Of a DNA stretch of 8,559 nucleotides, positions 1-7,163 are shown piece after piece. The translations under genes were made by a program, and so were the position numbers. Where the stretch lies: contig JANYLF010000227.1 of the NCBI GenBank assembly GCA_025357995.1, positions 1 to 8,559 on the forward strand, given 5' to 3'. The first letter of the stretch is position 1. Every line of letters begins with the position of its first letter. Source of the stretch: Acidimicrobiia bacterium (GTDB taxonomy: Bacteria; Actinomycetota; Acidimicrobiia; IMCC26256; JAENVU01). The notes under the pieces are model-generated. The model was not told where the DNA came from. It ran no database searches and was given only the letters and a program-made list of their open reading frames with translations.

Positions 1-542
1 TCGAGGAGCAGGATCAGGTCCCGTGACAGATTCGCGATGTTCGATTCCTCAGGGAAGAGCGAGGTGAGGTCGCGCGGTACTTGGAAGGCGTCGTGGCGGT
101 TGATCCAGTCGATGAACGCTTCCGGGTACTGCTCACACGGACTCGGGGGAGGATCTTCGACCAGATTGACGATGAGCGCGTCGAAGACCGACCCGAAGAC
201 CGAGATGAAGTCGCGGATGTAGTTCGTGAAGTCGCCGTCGTACACCGAGAACATGCAGAGGTTGCCGTCGATGAGGTCGAATCGGGCGAAGTGGACCGTC
301 CCGACGTTGTTCAGCCCGCTGAAGAGTTCGTCGATGTTGGCGGCGACGGCTTGGGTTGCCGTTGCTCGACCTACGGGCGTCTTGTCGATCAGTGGCATGA
401 CGAGGTTCATGTGCATTTGCACGTTGTCGGCCGGGGCGGTCTTCCAGCCCCGAGGAGGTGTCGTGATCGGAGCGCGACTCCGCCAGTACTTGACCAGGAT
501 CCGCTCGAGCAGTTGGCGGAGTTTGGCGGTGACGGCTTTCAC
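1..542 (-). CDS. Partner protein of catalase-related gene (5' part; runs off left edge)
   Basis: The frame opens with GTG at 542 and stays open for all 180 codons to the window edge, so the C-terminus is missing. The start overlaps the stop of the upstream catalase-related gene in a GTGA junction, a 4-bp overlap typical of translational coupling. The visible protein starts with a basic helix (KAVTAKLRQLLERILVKYW). It continues with a segment around residues 40-50 (QMHMNLVMPLIDKTP) and a core near residues 80-120 containing HFARFDLIDGNLCMFSVYDG and then DFTNYIRDFISVFGSVFDAL. I see no signal peptide, no membrane segment and no known catalytic motif. The 'HFARF...DG.....YDGDFTNYIRDF' pattern reminds me of uncharacterised bacterial proteins encoded beside haem peroxidases or catalase-like enzymes; this is recalled, not searched. 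A role alongside the catalase-related enzyme in peroxide or lipid-peroxide handling is inferred from the coupling only. The reading frame is well supported; the function is unknown. Confidence 0.8.
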   Translation of the reverse strand, partial: MKAVTAKLRQLLERILVKYWRSRAPITTPPRGWKTAPADNVQMHMNLVMPLIDKTPVGRATATQAVAANIDELFSGLNNVGTVHFARFDLIDGNLCMFSVYDGDFTNYIRDFISVFGSVFDALIVNLVEDPPPSPCEQYPEAFIDWINRHDAFQVPRDLTSLFPEESNIANLSRDLILLL

Positions 543-1573
543 CGATCACCGCCGACCGGACAGCCGGATCCACCACGCAGATTGCACGAGTACTCGTACG
601 CGCGCCCGCGTGCTTCGAGCACCGGGTCACCCGAGCACTCGAAGCCGGGCACGACGCGTGTTGGGTTGAAGCTGAGTCGTTCGCAGTCGGCGATCTGATC
701 CTCGACGAGCCCCGTGAGGAACAACTCACCCATGACGACCCGAGTCCTGGTGGTGTCCCACACCCGAGCGGGGTTGCTCAGATCGTCGCCCTGACCCGCG
801 AGGCTCATCCGCAGCACGAAGCGAGCCGGCGCCTGTTGCAGCCGGGCCCGCAGCTCTGCTTGCAGGTACTCGTCAGGGAGCTTCTCGCCTGCTTCGGGCG
901 GATGTACGCCGGCGACCGGCTCCCAGGCGAACCGGGCGTAGCGCACGACGCCGTTCGCGTCGGTGAGCTTGAACGTGTGAATCGCGTGGTACTTGGCCCG
1001 CGCGTAGCTGGTCGGCGTCACGAGCATCAGCGCCGCGACAGTGCCGGCCCGTGCGGCCAAATGACGGTTGGCGTACGCGAGCACGCCGACGGCGCCGCTC
1101 TCGGGCAGTTCGGGATCCGGAGGCGTCGCCGGCGGGCGGAGTTGCAGCTTGTCCATGAGCTTCGCCCACCACGACTCGGCCGCGACCGGTTTCGGATCGC
1201 CGGCCGCGGCGAAACCGAGGAATGTGTCGGGAGTGTCGGCGAAGAACACCGACAGCGTGATCATGATGAGGTCGGCAGTCCGGCCGCTCGCCAGATGGAA
1301 TTTGGTGGCCAGGCCGCGCACGTCGAGCTCGGCGTCCCGTTCGACTGGTGAGCCCGATCCGTTCGAGAAGCGCACGGTCACCGGCACCTGAGGTCCCTCG
1401 AATTGCTCGGCCACGCTGAACTTGCTCGCGACGGTGGAAGGAACGAAGTAACCCGTGGCACCAATCCCGACGGCATGTACCGGTCGTTCGCCCGCGACGT
1501 GATCGGGGTAGTCGTCGACGAGCGCTTGGTACAGGCGCTGGGAGAGGTTCTCGTCATGCGATTGCTTGCCCAT
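539..1573 (-). CDS. Catalase-related haem peroxidase (mini-catalase type)
   Basis: This is a 344-residue protein of the catalase fold, much shorter than classical catalases (about 480 or more residues). Haem-site motifs are visible. The distal histidine is H33 in RPVHAVGIGATGYF, and there is RFSNGSG (R68) and LDVRG (84-87). The proximal RxxxY is R322-Y326 in ARGRAYEYS, after LSFNPTRVVPG. Where classical catalases carry the distal asparagine (DLVGNN.P.FF), this protein reads DLIMITLSVFF (101-111), so a threonine (T106) occupies that site. Short catalase-like proteins, such as mycobacterial mini-catalases and the coral allene oxide synthase domain, act on organic or fatty-acid hydroperoxides rather than mainly dismuting H2O2; that activity is inferred here. 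There is no signal peptide, so it is probably cytoplasmic. I chose ATG 1573 over the in-frame GTG at 1588 because GGGAGGA sits 6 nt upstream. The stop overlaps the next gene's start, and the TPR gene ends 76 bp upstream. Confidence 0.92.
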   Translation of the reverse strand: MGKQSHDENLSQRLYQALVDDYPDHVAGERPVHAVGIGATGYFVPSTVASKFSVAEQFEGPQVPVTVRFSNGSGSPVERDAELDVRGLATKFHLASGRTADLIMITLSVFFADTPDTFLGFAAAGDPKPVAAESWWAKLMDKLQLRPPATPPDPELPESGAVGVLAYANRHLAARAGTVAALMLVTPTSYARAKYHAIHTFKLTDANGVVRYARFAWEPVAGVHPPEAGEKLPDEYLQAELRARLQQAPARFVLRMSLAGQGDDLSNPARVWDTTRTRVVMGELFLTGLVEDQIADCERLSFNPTRVVPGFECSGDPVLEARGRAYEYSCNLRGGSGCPVGGDR

Positions 1574-1579
1574 TCGCAG

Positions 1580-1586
1580 TCCTCCC
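1580..1586 (-). promoter_or_regulatory. Ribosome binding site deciding the catalase-related start
   Basis: On the minus strand GGGAGGA lies 6 nt before ATG 1573. It overlaps the alternative GTG at 1588, which has no comparable motif at proper spacing, so translation most likely begins at 1573. Confidence 0.7.
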
Positions 1587-1592
1587 ACCGAG

Positions 1593-1617
1593 TTCGAACC
1601 TTACCCATTCCTTCGAA
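1593..1617 (-). promoter_or_regulatory. Paired TTCGAA sites upstream of catalase-related gene
   Basis: Two copies of the self-palindrome TTCGAA lie 13 bp apart (1593-1598 and 1612-1617) in the 76-bp gap between the TPR gene and the catalase-related gene, about 20 bp before its start codon. They could be an operator, but the spacing does not match the actinobacterial SOS box (GAAC-N4-GTTC) and I recognise no regulator. A 6-bp palindrome can also occur twice by chance in GC-rich DNA. Confidence 0.2.
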
Positions 1618-1649
1618 TCGGCGTCGACTGTGCGCGGCCGTGTGCGCGC

Positions 1650-4600
1650 TCAGAGCACCCGAAGCTCGACGAGAACGGCGACGCCCGTCAGGGCGAGCGC
1701 GACGAGCAACCCCAAGTGTCGCTTTTCGAGATACGCGCCGTCGTACGGCTTGATCGGTATCAAGGCCGACGCGGTCATCACCAGGCTGGCTTCTCCGAGG
1801 TGGCGGGCGAGTGGGACGCCGCTCAACCGACCCACGACGAGGAGCGTGACGGTGAGTGCGCCGAGAAGTCCCGTCGCAAGCCAGCGTGCGTACCCGGGGA
1901 GTGATTCGTGGTTCTTGGTCGCGGGCATCGGCGCGTAACCGAAGGTCACGAGTGTGGCCGCGCCACCGATGAGCACCGCAGGAAGGTTCGCGTAGTGGCG
2001 GGCCGTCACCCCCCCGCGTCGGGCCATCGCCGAGCGAAGCCGCATGAATGCGAGCGTCGTGATCGCGATGCCGGCGCCGATCAACAGGTAATCGCTCCCG
2101 GTGGTTCCCGACGATCGCGCGAGGGGATACGCAAACACCGCGACCACCGCAACGATCGCCACTGCTCCCGGGATCCGCTCGCTGAATCGTCGGATACGCG
2201 ACAAGCGTCGACTCTCGGCCTCCAACGCCTCTTCGGTCGCCTTGTCCTTGAGTTCTTCCTCCGCCACCGTCTTGAGCAGTGTGACGAGCAGGATTGCGAA
2301 CACGACACCGGCGACCGTGACCGGGGTCCGCTGCTCGGCCGAAGCGAGGTGCCATTCGGGAGGGAGAGGTTTCGAGAGGTCCAGGGTGGTGAAGACGGTC
2401 TCGTCGTCGCGAATGAGCTCGTGATCGTGCTCGCGGAGCTCCGGATCCCCCCGCATCGCGGCTGCAAACTCGCCCTGCGACTCCAGCACGTGCGTGGGGC
2501 CCATCCGGCCGAGGACGAGTCCGAGATTGAACTCGGCGATCGGATACTCGGTGTCGGCCGCTTTCGCGCGATGCAGCGCGTCGGCCGCGCGGTACGTGCG
2601 GCCGTGGTCGAAGGGCCCGAACTCGGGAGTGGCGTACTGGTGCTTCGCCCCGATTGCCTGGCGGAACGCGGCGGCGGCGTCGGGCAGGTCCCCATCCTGC
2701 GCGCGGATGACCCCGAGGTCGTTGGCGGCCTGATACGCGGAGGGATCGGACGTGAGCGCCGCGGCGTAGCTCTTCGCCGCCGCGGCGCGTTGCCCCCGCT
2801 CCTCTTGGATGTATCCCTTGTTCTCCAAGAAGATCGGATTCTGCGGGTCGATCGCGACTGCAGCGTTGATCTTCCGGAGTGCATTGACCCTCTCCCCGAG
2901 CTGCTCGAGCACGATCGCGTCGTTGTTGTCGAGTACCTCCGCGCGGAAACCCGCGTCGAGCTGATGCTGGCGTTCCCGCGCGGCGGAGTAGCGGCTCTCG
3001 GCCTCCTCGAACGTCTTCTTGCTCTCGGCCGAACTCATTTCCTTGGTGTGACTGCGCAGGGCCGTGTCGCCGAGTTGGAGACGTGCGTTGTACGAGGTGA
3101 ACTTCGCCGAGCCGGTCACGCCACAGTCGTTCCCGGAGTCGGAACGCTTGGCGGGAATCAGCGTGCCCGCGGCACGGTCGGCATCATGAAGAGCCTTGGC
3201 GGCCCTCGCTAATTGTCCCTCCATCTCCAACGCGGTGCCCTGCTTGAGGGTTTCCTCGGCGGCGGTTTCGACGGCCAACCTCTCCTTCACGAAGCCGCAC
3301 GGGCCCGGGTCGTCGCTCTGCGCGCGGGTGGCGGCCAGCTGGAAGAACGTGACTGCGGCCGAATAGTCCCTGCGGAGGTACGCGATCTCACCGGCCTGGT
3401 CGGGCCCCACGTGACTCTTGGGCTCGAGGGTCGTCCGCGCGTTCGCGGCGGCCGCGGCCCGCTCGAAGTCGCCGGCGAAGCGCCAGAGGTTCTGATCGAG
3501 GTCGAGCGTGTCCGCGGTCGGAGCCGGAGCGGACTTCGAGAGTTCGTAGCCCGCGACCTTCGCGAGGTACCCGCAGCTCCGGTGCGGGTCGGTGAGCACC
3601 TCCGATGCCCGACCGGCCAGTATGAGATCGCGGCAGTACCCACCAACCTCGACGGTGTCCGTGTCTCGAAACTGGGGGATGAACGAGATGTCTTCGACTG
3701 CGCCCGTGAAGGGAAGTGCGTTGACTGTGGTCGAGCCGAGCGAACCGATTAGGAACGTGGCCGGCCGTAGGCGTGATTCGCCGACCGAGAGTGGTCCCGC
3801 GTCTTCTCGGCCCGCGGCGTCATCGAAGGACACGCCCGACGCGAATAGGCCTTCACCTCGGCGCGGCGCGGTATAGGAGCCGTCGGGCGCGGAGAGAGTG
3901 TCGGCAGTTTCTCGGGCGGCGTCGGCGGCCTCGGAGAAGCGTTTGGTCCGCTCGGCGCGCGTGGGTGCCGCGCGCGCACCTCGCTCGAGGTCGTCGATCA
4001 GCTGGAAACGTAACGACCGGGAATGGGTAGCGCCCTCGGCGATGGCCGTGCGGTCCAGCTTCACGGCCCCACTGAAGTCTCCGAGTTGGGATCGGGCGCG
4101 CGCCTCACCGGCCGCCAGCCCCGGGTCGGTGTCCTCGAGGTAGGCCGAAGGGCCGCGATGGGAAGCGCCGACGTGTCGGGCGCGCAAATACAGCGGTACC
4201 GCGCGGCGCGAGTCGGCCCGAGCGGTGAATGGCGCGTTGGTACCGCGGATGTGCGCGTCGCGTGTGAGCGCGTCCGCCTCGCCGGACCACCCGAGCACGG
4301 AGCCCGGCCAACGACGTTGGAGCTGTTGGAACGTCTTCACCGAGTCGTCGCGGTGTCCCGCGACCGACTGGTATTGCCCGAGCATCCACAGTGGAGTCGG
4401 GTCGTGCGCGAAAGCGCAGTCGTGGTCGGCCTGGTGGAACTGCGCCACCGTGATGTCGTACGCCTGGCTGCCCGGATTGCTCGCGGTCATCATCGCCAGG
4501 TTCAATTGTGGTGCGCACGCGCCTGCGCCGCGCGCGTGGTTGTACAGCGCAAAGGCGATTTGGTCGGTATTCGAGTATTCGTACAGGGAGCTCGCGGTAT

Positions 4601-5132
4601 TGAGGGTCAGGAGACCGGCCAGGTCGTTCACCGCCGCGGCGCGTTCGGGCGACAGCGGCCCGGCGCCGAGCGCGGCGTCGAGGATCCGTTCGATCGACGG
4701 GAACCGAAACGGGTACGTGATCTTGGGGACGATTGGTTCCGATGCGAGGTTCGTCGGGGCGCAGCTTTGACGGATGCAACCCGCGAGGATTTTCAGGAGG
4801 GCGCCTCCGTTCGGTTCGCCGAGCACCGCGCGTGTCTGTTGCGCGATGAGTGCCTTGAGCGCAGCACGATCCGAGAGCTGACCGGTGGTGATAGCGCGCG
4901 CCGCCGTCCCATCCGGAGTGAAGACCGGAAGATCTCTCAGCGGCTGACCGCGCGCTGGGTGCGCACCGAGTGGCGGCAATGCGATGTCGGCGTCGACAAC
5001 TTTCGACGTTGGGGACACGCTCGCGAGCGCCGCGATCGGAAATGCGAGGAGCGCGACGACACCGGCGACCGCCAGCACGTCGAGGACCACGTCGTACCAC
5101 CGACGGGGAATCCGCGCCGCAGGCTCTACCAC
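1650..5132 (-). CDS. Membrane-anchored TPR protein with C-terminal degenerate site-2-protease-like domain
   Basis: The protein is about 1160 residues, numbered here from GTG 5132. Residues 14-39 form a membrane segment near the N-terminus. A long, mostly helical region follows to about 935. Clear TPR-like repeats occur near 765-900 (for example NDLGVIRAQDGDLPDAAAAF and AEFNLGLVLGRMG). All eight cysteines lie in this region (119, 124, 206, 239, 500, 520, 612, 670), which fits an extracytoplasmic, disulfide-bonded domain. The C-terminal ~220 residues hold about seven hydrophobic segments. They end in ALIPIKPYDGAYL, which resembles the LDG motif of M50 site-2 proteases, with upstream matches to their ARRxGV...GG and FG(W/Y)AxPxP elements. 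The position expected to be HExxH reads FMRLR (1029-1033), so proteolysis is unlikely. It is probably a scaffold or sensor in the membrane. The frame extends to ATG 5393, but codons 5133-5393 have many A/T third positions and that ATG has no ribosome site, whereas AGGTGA precedes GTG 5132. A TTGACT hexamer (5234-5239) could be its -35; no good -10 follows. The exact family is unknown. Confidence 0.88.
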   Translation of the reverse strand: MVEPAARIPRRWYDVVLDVLAVAGVVALLAFPIAALASVSPTSKVVDADIALPPLGAHPARGQPLRDLPVFTPDGTAARAITTGQLSDRAALKALIAQQTRAVLGEPNGGALLKILAGCIRQSCAPTNLASEPIVPKITYPFRFPSIERILDAALGAGPLSPERAAAVNDLAGLLTLNTASSLYEYSNTDQIAFALYNHARGAGACAPQLNLAMMTASNPGSQAYDITVAQFHQADHDCAFAHDPTPLWMLGQYQSVAGHRDDSVKTFQQLQRRWPGSVLGWSGEADALTRDAHIRGTNAPFTARADSRRAVPLYLRARHVGASHRGPSAYLEDTDPGLAAGEARARSQLGDFSGAVKLDRTAIAEGATHSRSLRFQLIDDLERGARAAPTRAERTKRFSEAADAARETADTLSAPDGSYTAPRRGEGLFASGVSFDDAAGREDAGPLSVGESRLRPATFLIGSLGSTTVNALPFTGAVEDISFIPQFRDTDTVEVGGYCRDLILAGRASEVLTDPHRSCGYLAKVAGYELSKSAPAPTADTLDLDQNLWRFAGDFERAAAAANARTTLEPKSHVGPDQAGEIAYLRRDYSAAVTFFQLAATRAQSDDPGPCGFVKERLAVETAAEETLKQGTALEMEGQLARAAKALHDADRAAGTLIPAKRSDSGNDCGVTGSAKFTSYNARLQLGDTALRSHTKEMSSAESKKTFEEAESRYSAARERQHQLDAGFRAEVLDNNDAIVLEQLGERVNALRKINAAVAIDPQNPIFLENKGYIQEERGQRAAAAKSYAAALTSDPSAYQAANDLGVIRAQDGDLPDAAAAFRQAIGAKHQYATPEFGPFDHGRTYRAADALHRAKAADTEYPIAEFNLGLVLGRMGPTHVLESQGEFAAAMRGDPELREHDHELIRDDETVFTTLDLSKPLPPEWHLASAEQRTPVTVAGVVFAILLVTLLKTVAEEELKDKATEEALEAESRRLSRIRRFSERIPGAVAIVAVVAVFAYPLARSSGTTGSDYLLIGAGIAITTLAFMRLRSAMARRGGVTARHYANLPAVLIGGAATLVTFGYAPMPATKNHESLPGYARWLATGLLGALTVTLLVVGRLSGVPLARHLGEASLVMTASALIPIKPYDGAYLEKRHLGLLVALALTGVAVLVELRVL

Positions 5133-5308
5133 TGGCTCACCTGATCGAATCCTGCCGGCAGGTGGGTCGTGATCCTTCGACGTCGCGCGCCGTCGCGCAT
5201 TTCGAACCTCATCCCTGTCCCGAGCGTCGAGGAAGTCAACCAGTTCGGTATCGAACGCGCCAGACGTCGCGCAACGTGGTGGCTCTGGTGTTCTCCGTGG
5301 TGGAACGG

Positions 5309-5314
5309 TACGAT
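5309..5314 (+). promoter_or_regulatory. Candidate -10 box for metallophosphoesterase gene
   Basis: TACGAT fits the TAnnnT -10 consensus and lies 68 bp before the phosphoesterase start, within the ~250 bp divergent intergenic region (5133-5382). The hexamer at -35 distance (TGGTGT, 5286-5291) is weak, so this is only a candidate. Confidence 0.3.
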
Positions 5315-5382
5315 GAAAGGTCCTCGCGTCGCGCGGGGTTTGGGGCGCAGATTCGTTGGGGGCAGACCGTGGGATCGACGGT

Positions 5383-6864
5383 ATGACTGACATTCGCTAC
5401 GTCTGTCTGTCGGACCTCCACTTCGGGGCGAAGAGCAGCATCCTGACTCCCCTCGACGGCGACCACGTCGACGACGTCAATCCGAGCATCGTGCTCACGG
5501 CCTTGTTCGACGCGCTCGAGACGCTCACCCGCGAGAACACCGCGGGTGAGTTGCCGACCCTCGTCCTGCTCGGTGACGTGCTCGATCTCGCGCTCTCGGG
5601 GTCACACGACGCCGCGATCGTGTTCGACCAATTCGTCGAGCGGGTGCTCGCCCGTGGATCGCGGATGTTCGCGCCCAAGATCTATTACGTTCCCGGCAAT
5701 CACGACCACCATCTCTGGGAGCTCGTGCGTGATCAGCGCTGGCACGCGTCCATCGCGACGTCCGACGCCGACGATGTGCTTGCCCCGGTCGTCCACTCGT
5801 CTCCTCTGGGCGGATTCTCCGACGAAACTGCCGACCGCCAGACCATGGAAGGCCAACTCCTTGCGCTGCTGATTCGTCGCCACGCGGGATGTGACGACGT
5901 GCAGGTGGTGACCGCGTACCCGAATCTCGGCTTGAAGGCCGAGCACGGCGCGCGCGTCGCGGTGCTCCATCACGGTCATTTCGTCGAGGGGACGTACCGC
6001 ATCATCAGCACGTTCAAGGGTGTGCTCTTCCCCGACCACGAGCCGCCCACCGAGGTGCACGGCTGGGAGGCGGAGAACCACGCGTGGATCGATTTCGTCT
6101 GGGGAACATTGGGCCAGTCGGGCAAGGCCGGCGTCGACATCACGCGGGTATACGAGATGCTCGCCCGCGAGGATTCGCTCGAACTGCTCGTGGAACGCGC
6201 GGCGAGCGCGTTGGCGCACGACTCGGGTCCGCACACCGATTTCCTTCACAAGGCGGGGGGCTGGTTCGCGCGCACCGTCGGTGGACATATCGTGCAAGCG
6301 ATTCAGGATCGGGAACGGCACCAGGTCAAGGTCGCGTTGTCCAAGAAGGGCTGGGAAGGCCTGAACGAGTACGTCGACGGCCCGGTCCGGCTCCAGCTCG
6401 CCGCGGACCCAGACCCCGGTTTCCACTTGCACGACGATCTCGTCTTCATCTTCGGACACACCCACAAGCCGTTCGAAGAAATCAGGCTCCCTGCAACGGT
6501 GGGCCAATCCGTCGAGGTGGTGAACACCGGAGGCTGGGTCGTGGACTCGGTCGCGGACGACAGCGTGCAGGGCGCAGCGGTCGTCGTGCTCGATGAACAG
6601 CTCAACGCCGTTTCCCTCCGCTGCTACCACGAAGGCTCGTCCAACAACGAAGGCGTGAGGGTGTCGGGCGCACAATCGAGCGCGTTTCGCGATCGGATTC
6701 AAGGTCTGGTCGATGCCAACGCCGCCGAATGGGCGAAGCTCTCAGCCGCCGCATTGCAGGCGGTCGCGGAGCGCCATGCCGACCTCTCCGTCAGGGTCAC
6801 GGAGGACATGAAGCCAGAGGATGCGCAAGTGTCATCGGTCGCAGGGTCGACGAGCGGAAACTGA
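5383..6864 (+). CDS. Calcineurin-like metallophosphoesterase, large form
   Basis: The 493-residue protein carries the full set of dinuclear metal motifs of the calcineurin-like phosphoesterase fold. These are SDLHFG (10-15), LLGDVLD (62-68), VPGNHDHH (103-110), LHHGHF (195-200) and IFGHTHKP (356-363), followed by VNTGGW (380-385). It should therefore hydrolyse phosphomonoesters or phosphodiesters; the substrate cannot be read from sequence. GNHDH and HHGHF give a loose resemblance to UDP-2,3-diacylglucosamine hydrolase-type enzymes, but that substrate is not expected in a typical actinobacterium. At nearly twice the usual ~250 residues, it has a long insert (about 201-350) between the fourth and fifth motifs and a C-terminal extension past 410. 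It lacks a signal peptide and membrane segments. I chose ATG 5383 because the protein then begins directly with the first strand (MTDIRYVCLSDLH); an in-frame GTG at 5356 would add only nine residues. It is divergent from the TPR/membrane gene, which may mean related function. Confidence 0.93.
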   Translation: MTDIRYVCLSDLHFGAKSSILTPLDGDHVDDVNPSIVLTALFDALETLTRENTAGELPTLVLLGDVLDLALSGSHDAAIVFDQFVERVLARGSRMFAPKIYYVPGNHDHHLWELVRDQRWHASIATSDADDVLAPVVHSSPLGGFSDETADRQTMEGQLLALLIRRHAGCDDVQVVTAYPNLGLKAEHGARVAVLHHGHFVEGTYRIISTFKGVLFPDHEPPTEVHGWEAENHAWIDFVWGTLGQSGKAGVDITRVYEMLAREDSLELLVERAASALAHDSGPHTDFLHKAGGWFARTVGGHIVQAIQDRERHQVKVALSKKGWEGLNEYVDGPVRLQLAADPDPGFHLHDDLVFIFGHTHKPFEEIRLPATVGQSVEVVNTGGWVVDSVADDSVQGAAVVVLDEQLNAVSLRCYHEGSSNNEGVRVSGAQSSAFRDRIQGLVDANAAEWAKLSAAALQAVAERHADLSVRVTEDMKPEDAQVSSVAGSTSGN

Positions 6865-6901
6865 CCCGACGCGCGCCGGTGCGGCTGACCTGCCCAAACG
6901 G

Positions 6902-6946
6902 TGGTCGGGATGCCGGGATTTGAACCCGGGGCCTCAGCGTCCCGAA
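6902..6946 (-). other. Isolated 3' half of tRNA-Pro(CGG), likely attachment-site remnant
   Basis: Read on the minus strand, this 45-nt piece matches positions 32-76 of a tRNA. It has anticodon loop TTCGGGA (anticodon CGG, proline), 3' anticodon stem CGCTG, variable loop AGGCC, a perfect T arm (CCGGG, loop TTCAAAT, CCCGG), acceptor strand CATCCCG, discriminator A and an encoded CCA. The 5' half is absent. The preceding bases do not pair with the anticodon stem (CAGCG needed, CCGTT present), and no CGGGATG acceptor or D arm lies upstream at tRNA distance. A fragment that starts at the anticodon loop and ends at CCA is the usual duplicated core left when a tyrosine-recombinase element integrates into a tRNA gene. 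By that logic the element or its remains lie to the right and the intact tRNA further right, outside the window. Confidence 0.75.
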
Positions 6947-6964
6947 AACGGCCGGGACGGTTTT
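6938..6964 (+). terminator. Possible terminator hairpin after metallophosphoesterase
   Basis: A 7-bp GC-rich stem (CGTCCCG 6938-6944, CGGGACG 6953-6959) with loop AAAACGGC is followed by G and TTTT. It lies about 75 bp after the phosphoesterase stop. The T tract is short, so termination would be modest. The left arm overlaps the tRNA fragment. Confidence 0.35.
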
Positions 6965-7050
6965 GGGCGAACACCGACGGACTAGAACGGCTGGTCAGCC
7001 CTGCTGCGTGTACCAAAGCGGACAGGGGCGAATGACGACGTCCGCGCGAT

Positions 7051-7089
7051 GGACGCGCGATGACACGCGTGTCAGGTTCGCGTTCAGCG
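7051..7089. repeat. Left copy of 39-bp direct repeat flanking toxin-antitoxin-like module
   Basis: This copy matches 7839-7877 at 35 of 39 positions and contains the perfect 14-bp palindrome TGACACGCGTGTCA (7061-7074). The similarity continues to the left in both copies (CCGCGCGAT at 7042-7050 and 7819-7827), with an 11-nt insertion in the right copy. The repeats bracket the two small ORFs at 7164-7793 and nothing else. They could be cassette boundaries, a genome-wide intergenic repeat, or two operators. Confidence 0.7.
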
Positions 7090-7150
7090 TGGCTACCCAG
7101 CCCTCCGACGAAGCGGCCCAGTGACGGGCCAAGTGGTCGCAGTCGAGTCG

Positions 7151-7156
7151 TAGACT
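7151..7156 (+). promoter_or_regulatory. -10 box of a leaderless promoter
   Basis: TAGACT fits TAnnnT and ends 7 nt before the GTG at 7164, so the predicted transcription start falls on or next to the start codon. No Shine-Dalgarno sequence precedes that GTG, which fits leaderless translation, common in actinobacteria. The -35 region is weak. Confidence 0.5.
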
Positions 7157-7163
7157 TGCGCGC

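Noticed and set aside
1908..3212. 434-codon plus-strand ORF antisense to the TPR gene
   Set aside because: It is rich in Arg, Gly and His with no motif, a usual mirror frame of a GC-rich gene. The opposite strand has TPR repeats and membrane segments.
4023..5144. 373-codon plus-strand ORF
   Set aside because: It is a mirror frame of the TPR gene's N-terminal half, with low-complexity Arg-rich composition.
5313..5390. 25-codon leader ORF (MKGPRVARG...) overlapping the phosphoesterase start
   Set aside because: Its ATG lies within the candidate -10 box and it has no ribosome site. It is probably fortuitous, although the overlap with ATG 5383 is neat.
5133..5393. N-terminal extension of the TPR protein to ATG 5393
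   Set aside because: There is no ribosome site and third codon positions are A/T-rich. It would overlap the divergent gene's start, and GTG 5132 has a good ribosome site.
6902..6990. Complete tRNA gene on the minus strand
   Set aside because: The 5' acceptor strand, D arm and 5' anticodon stem cannot be found at any reasonable distance; only the 3' half fits.
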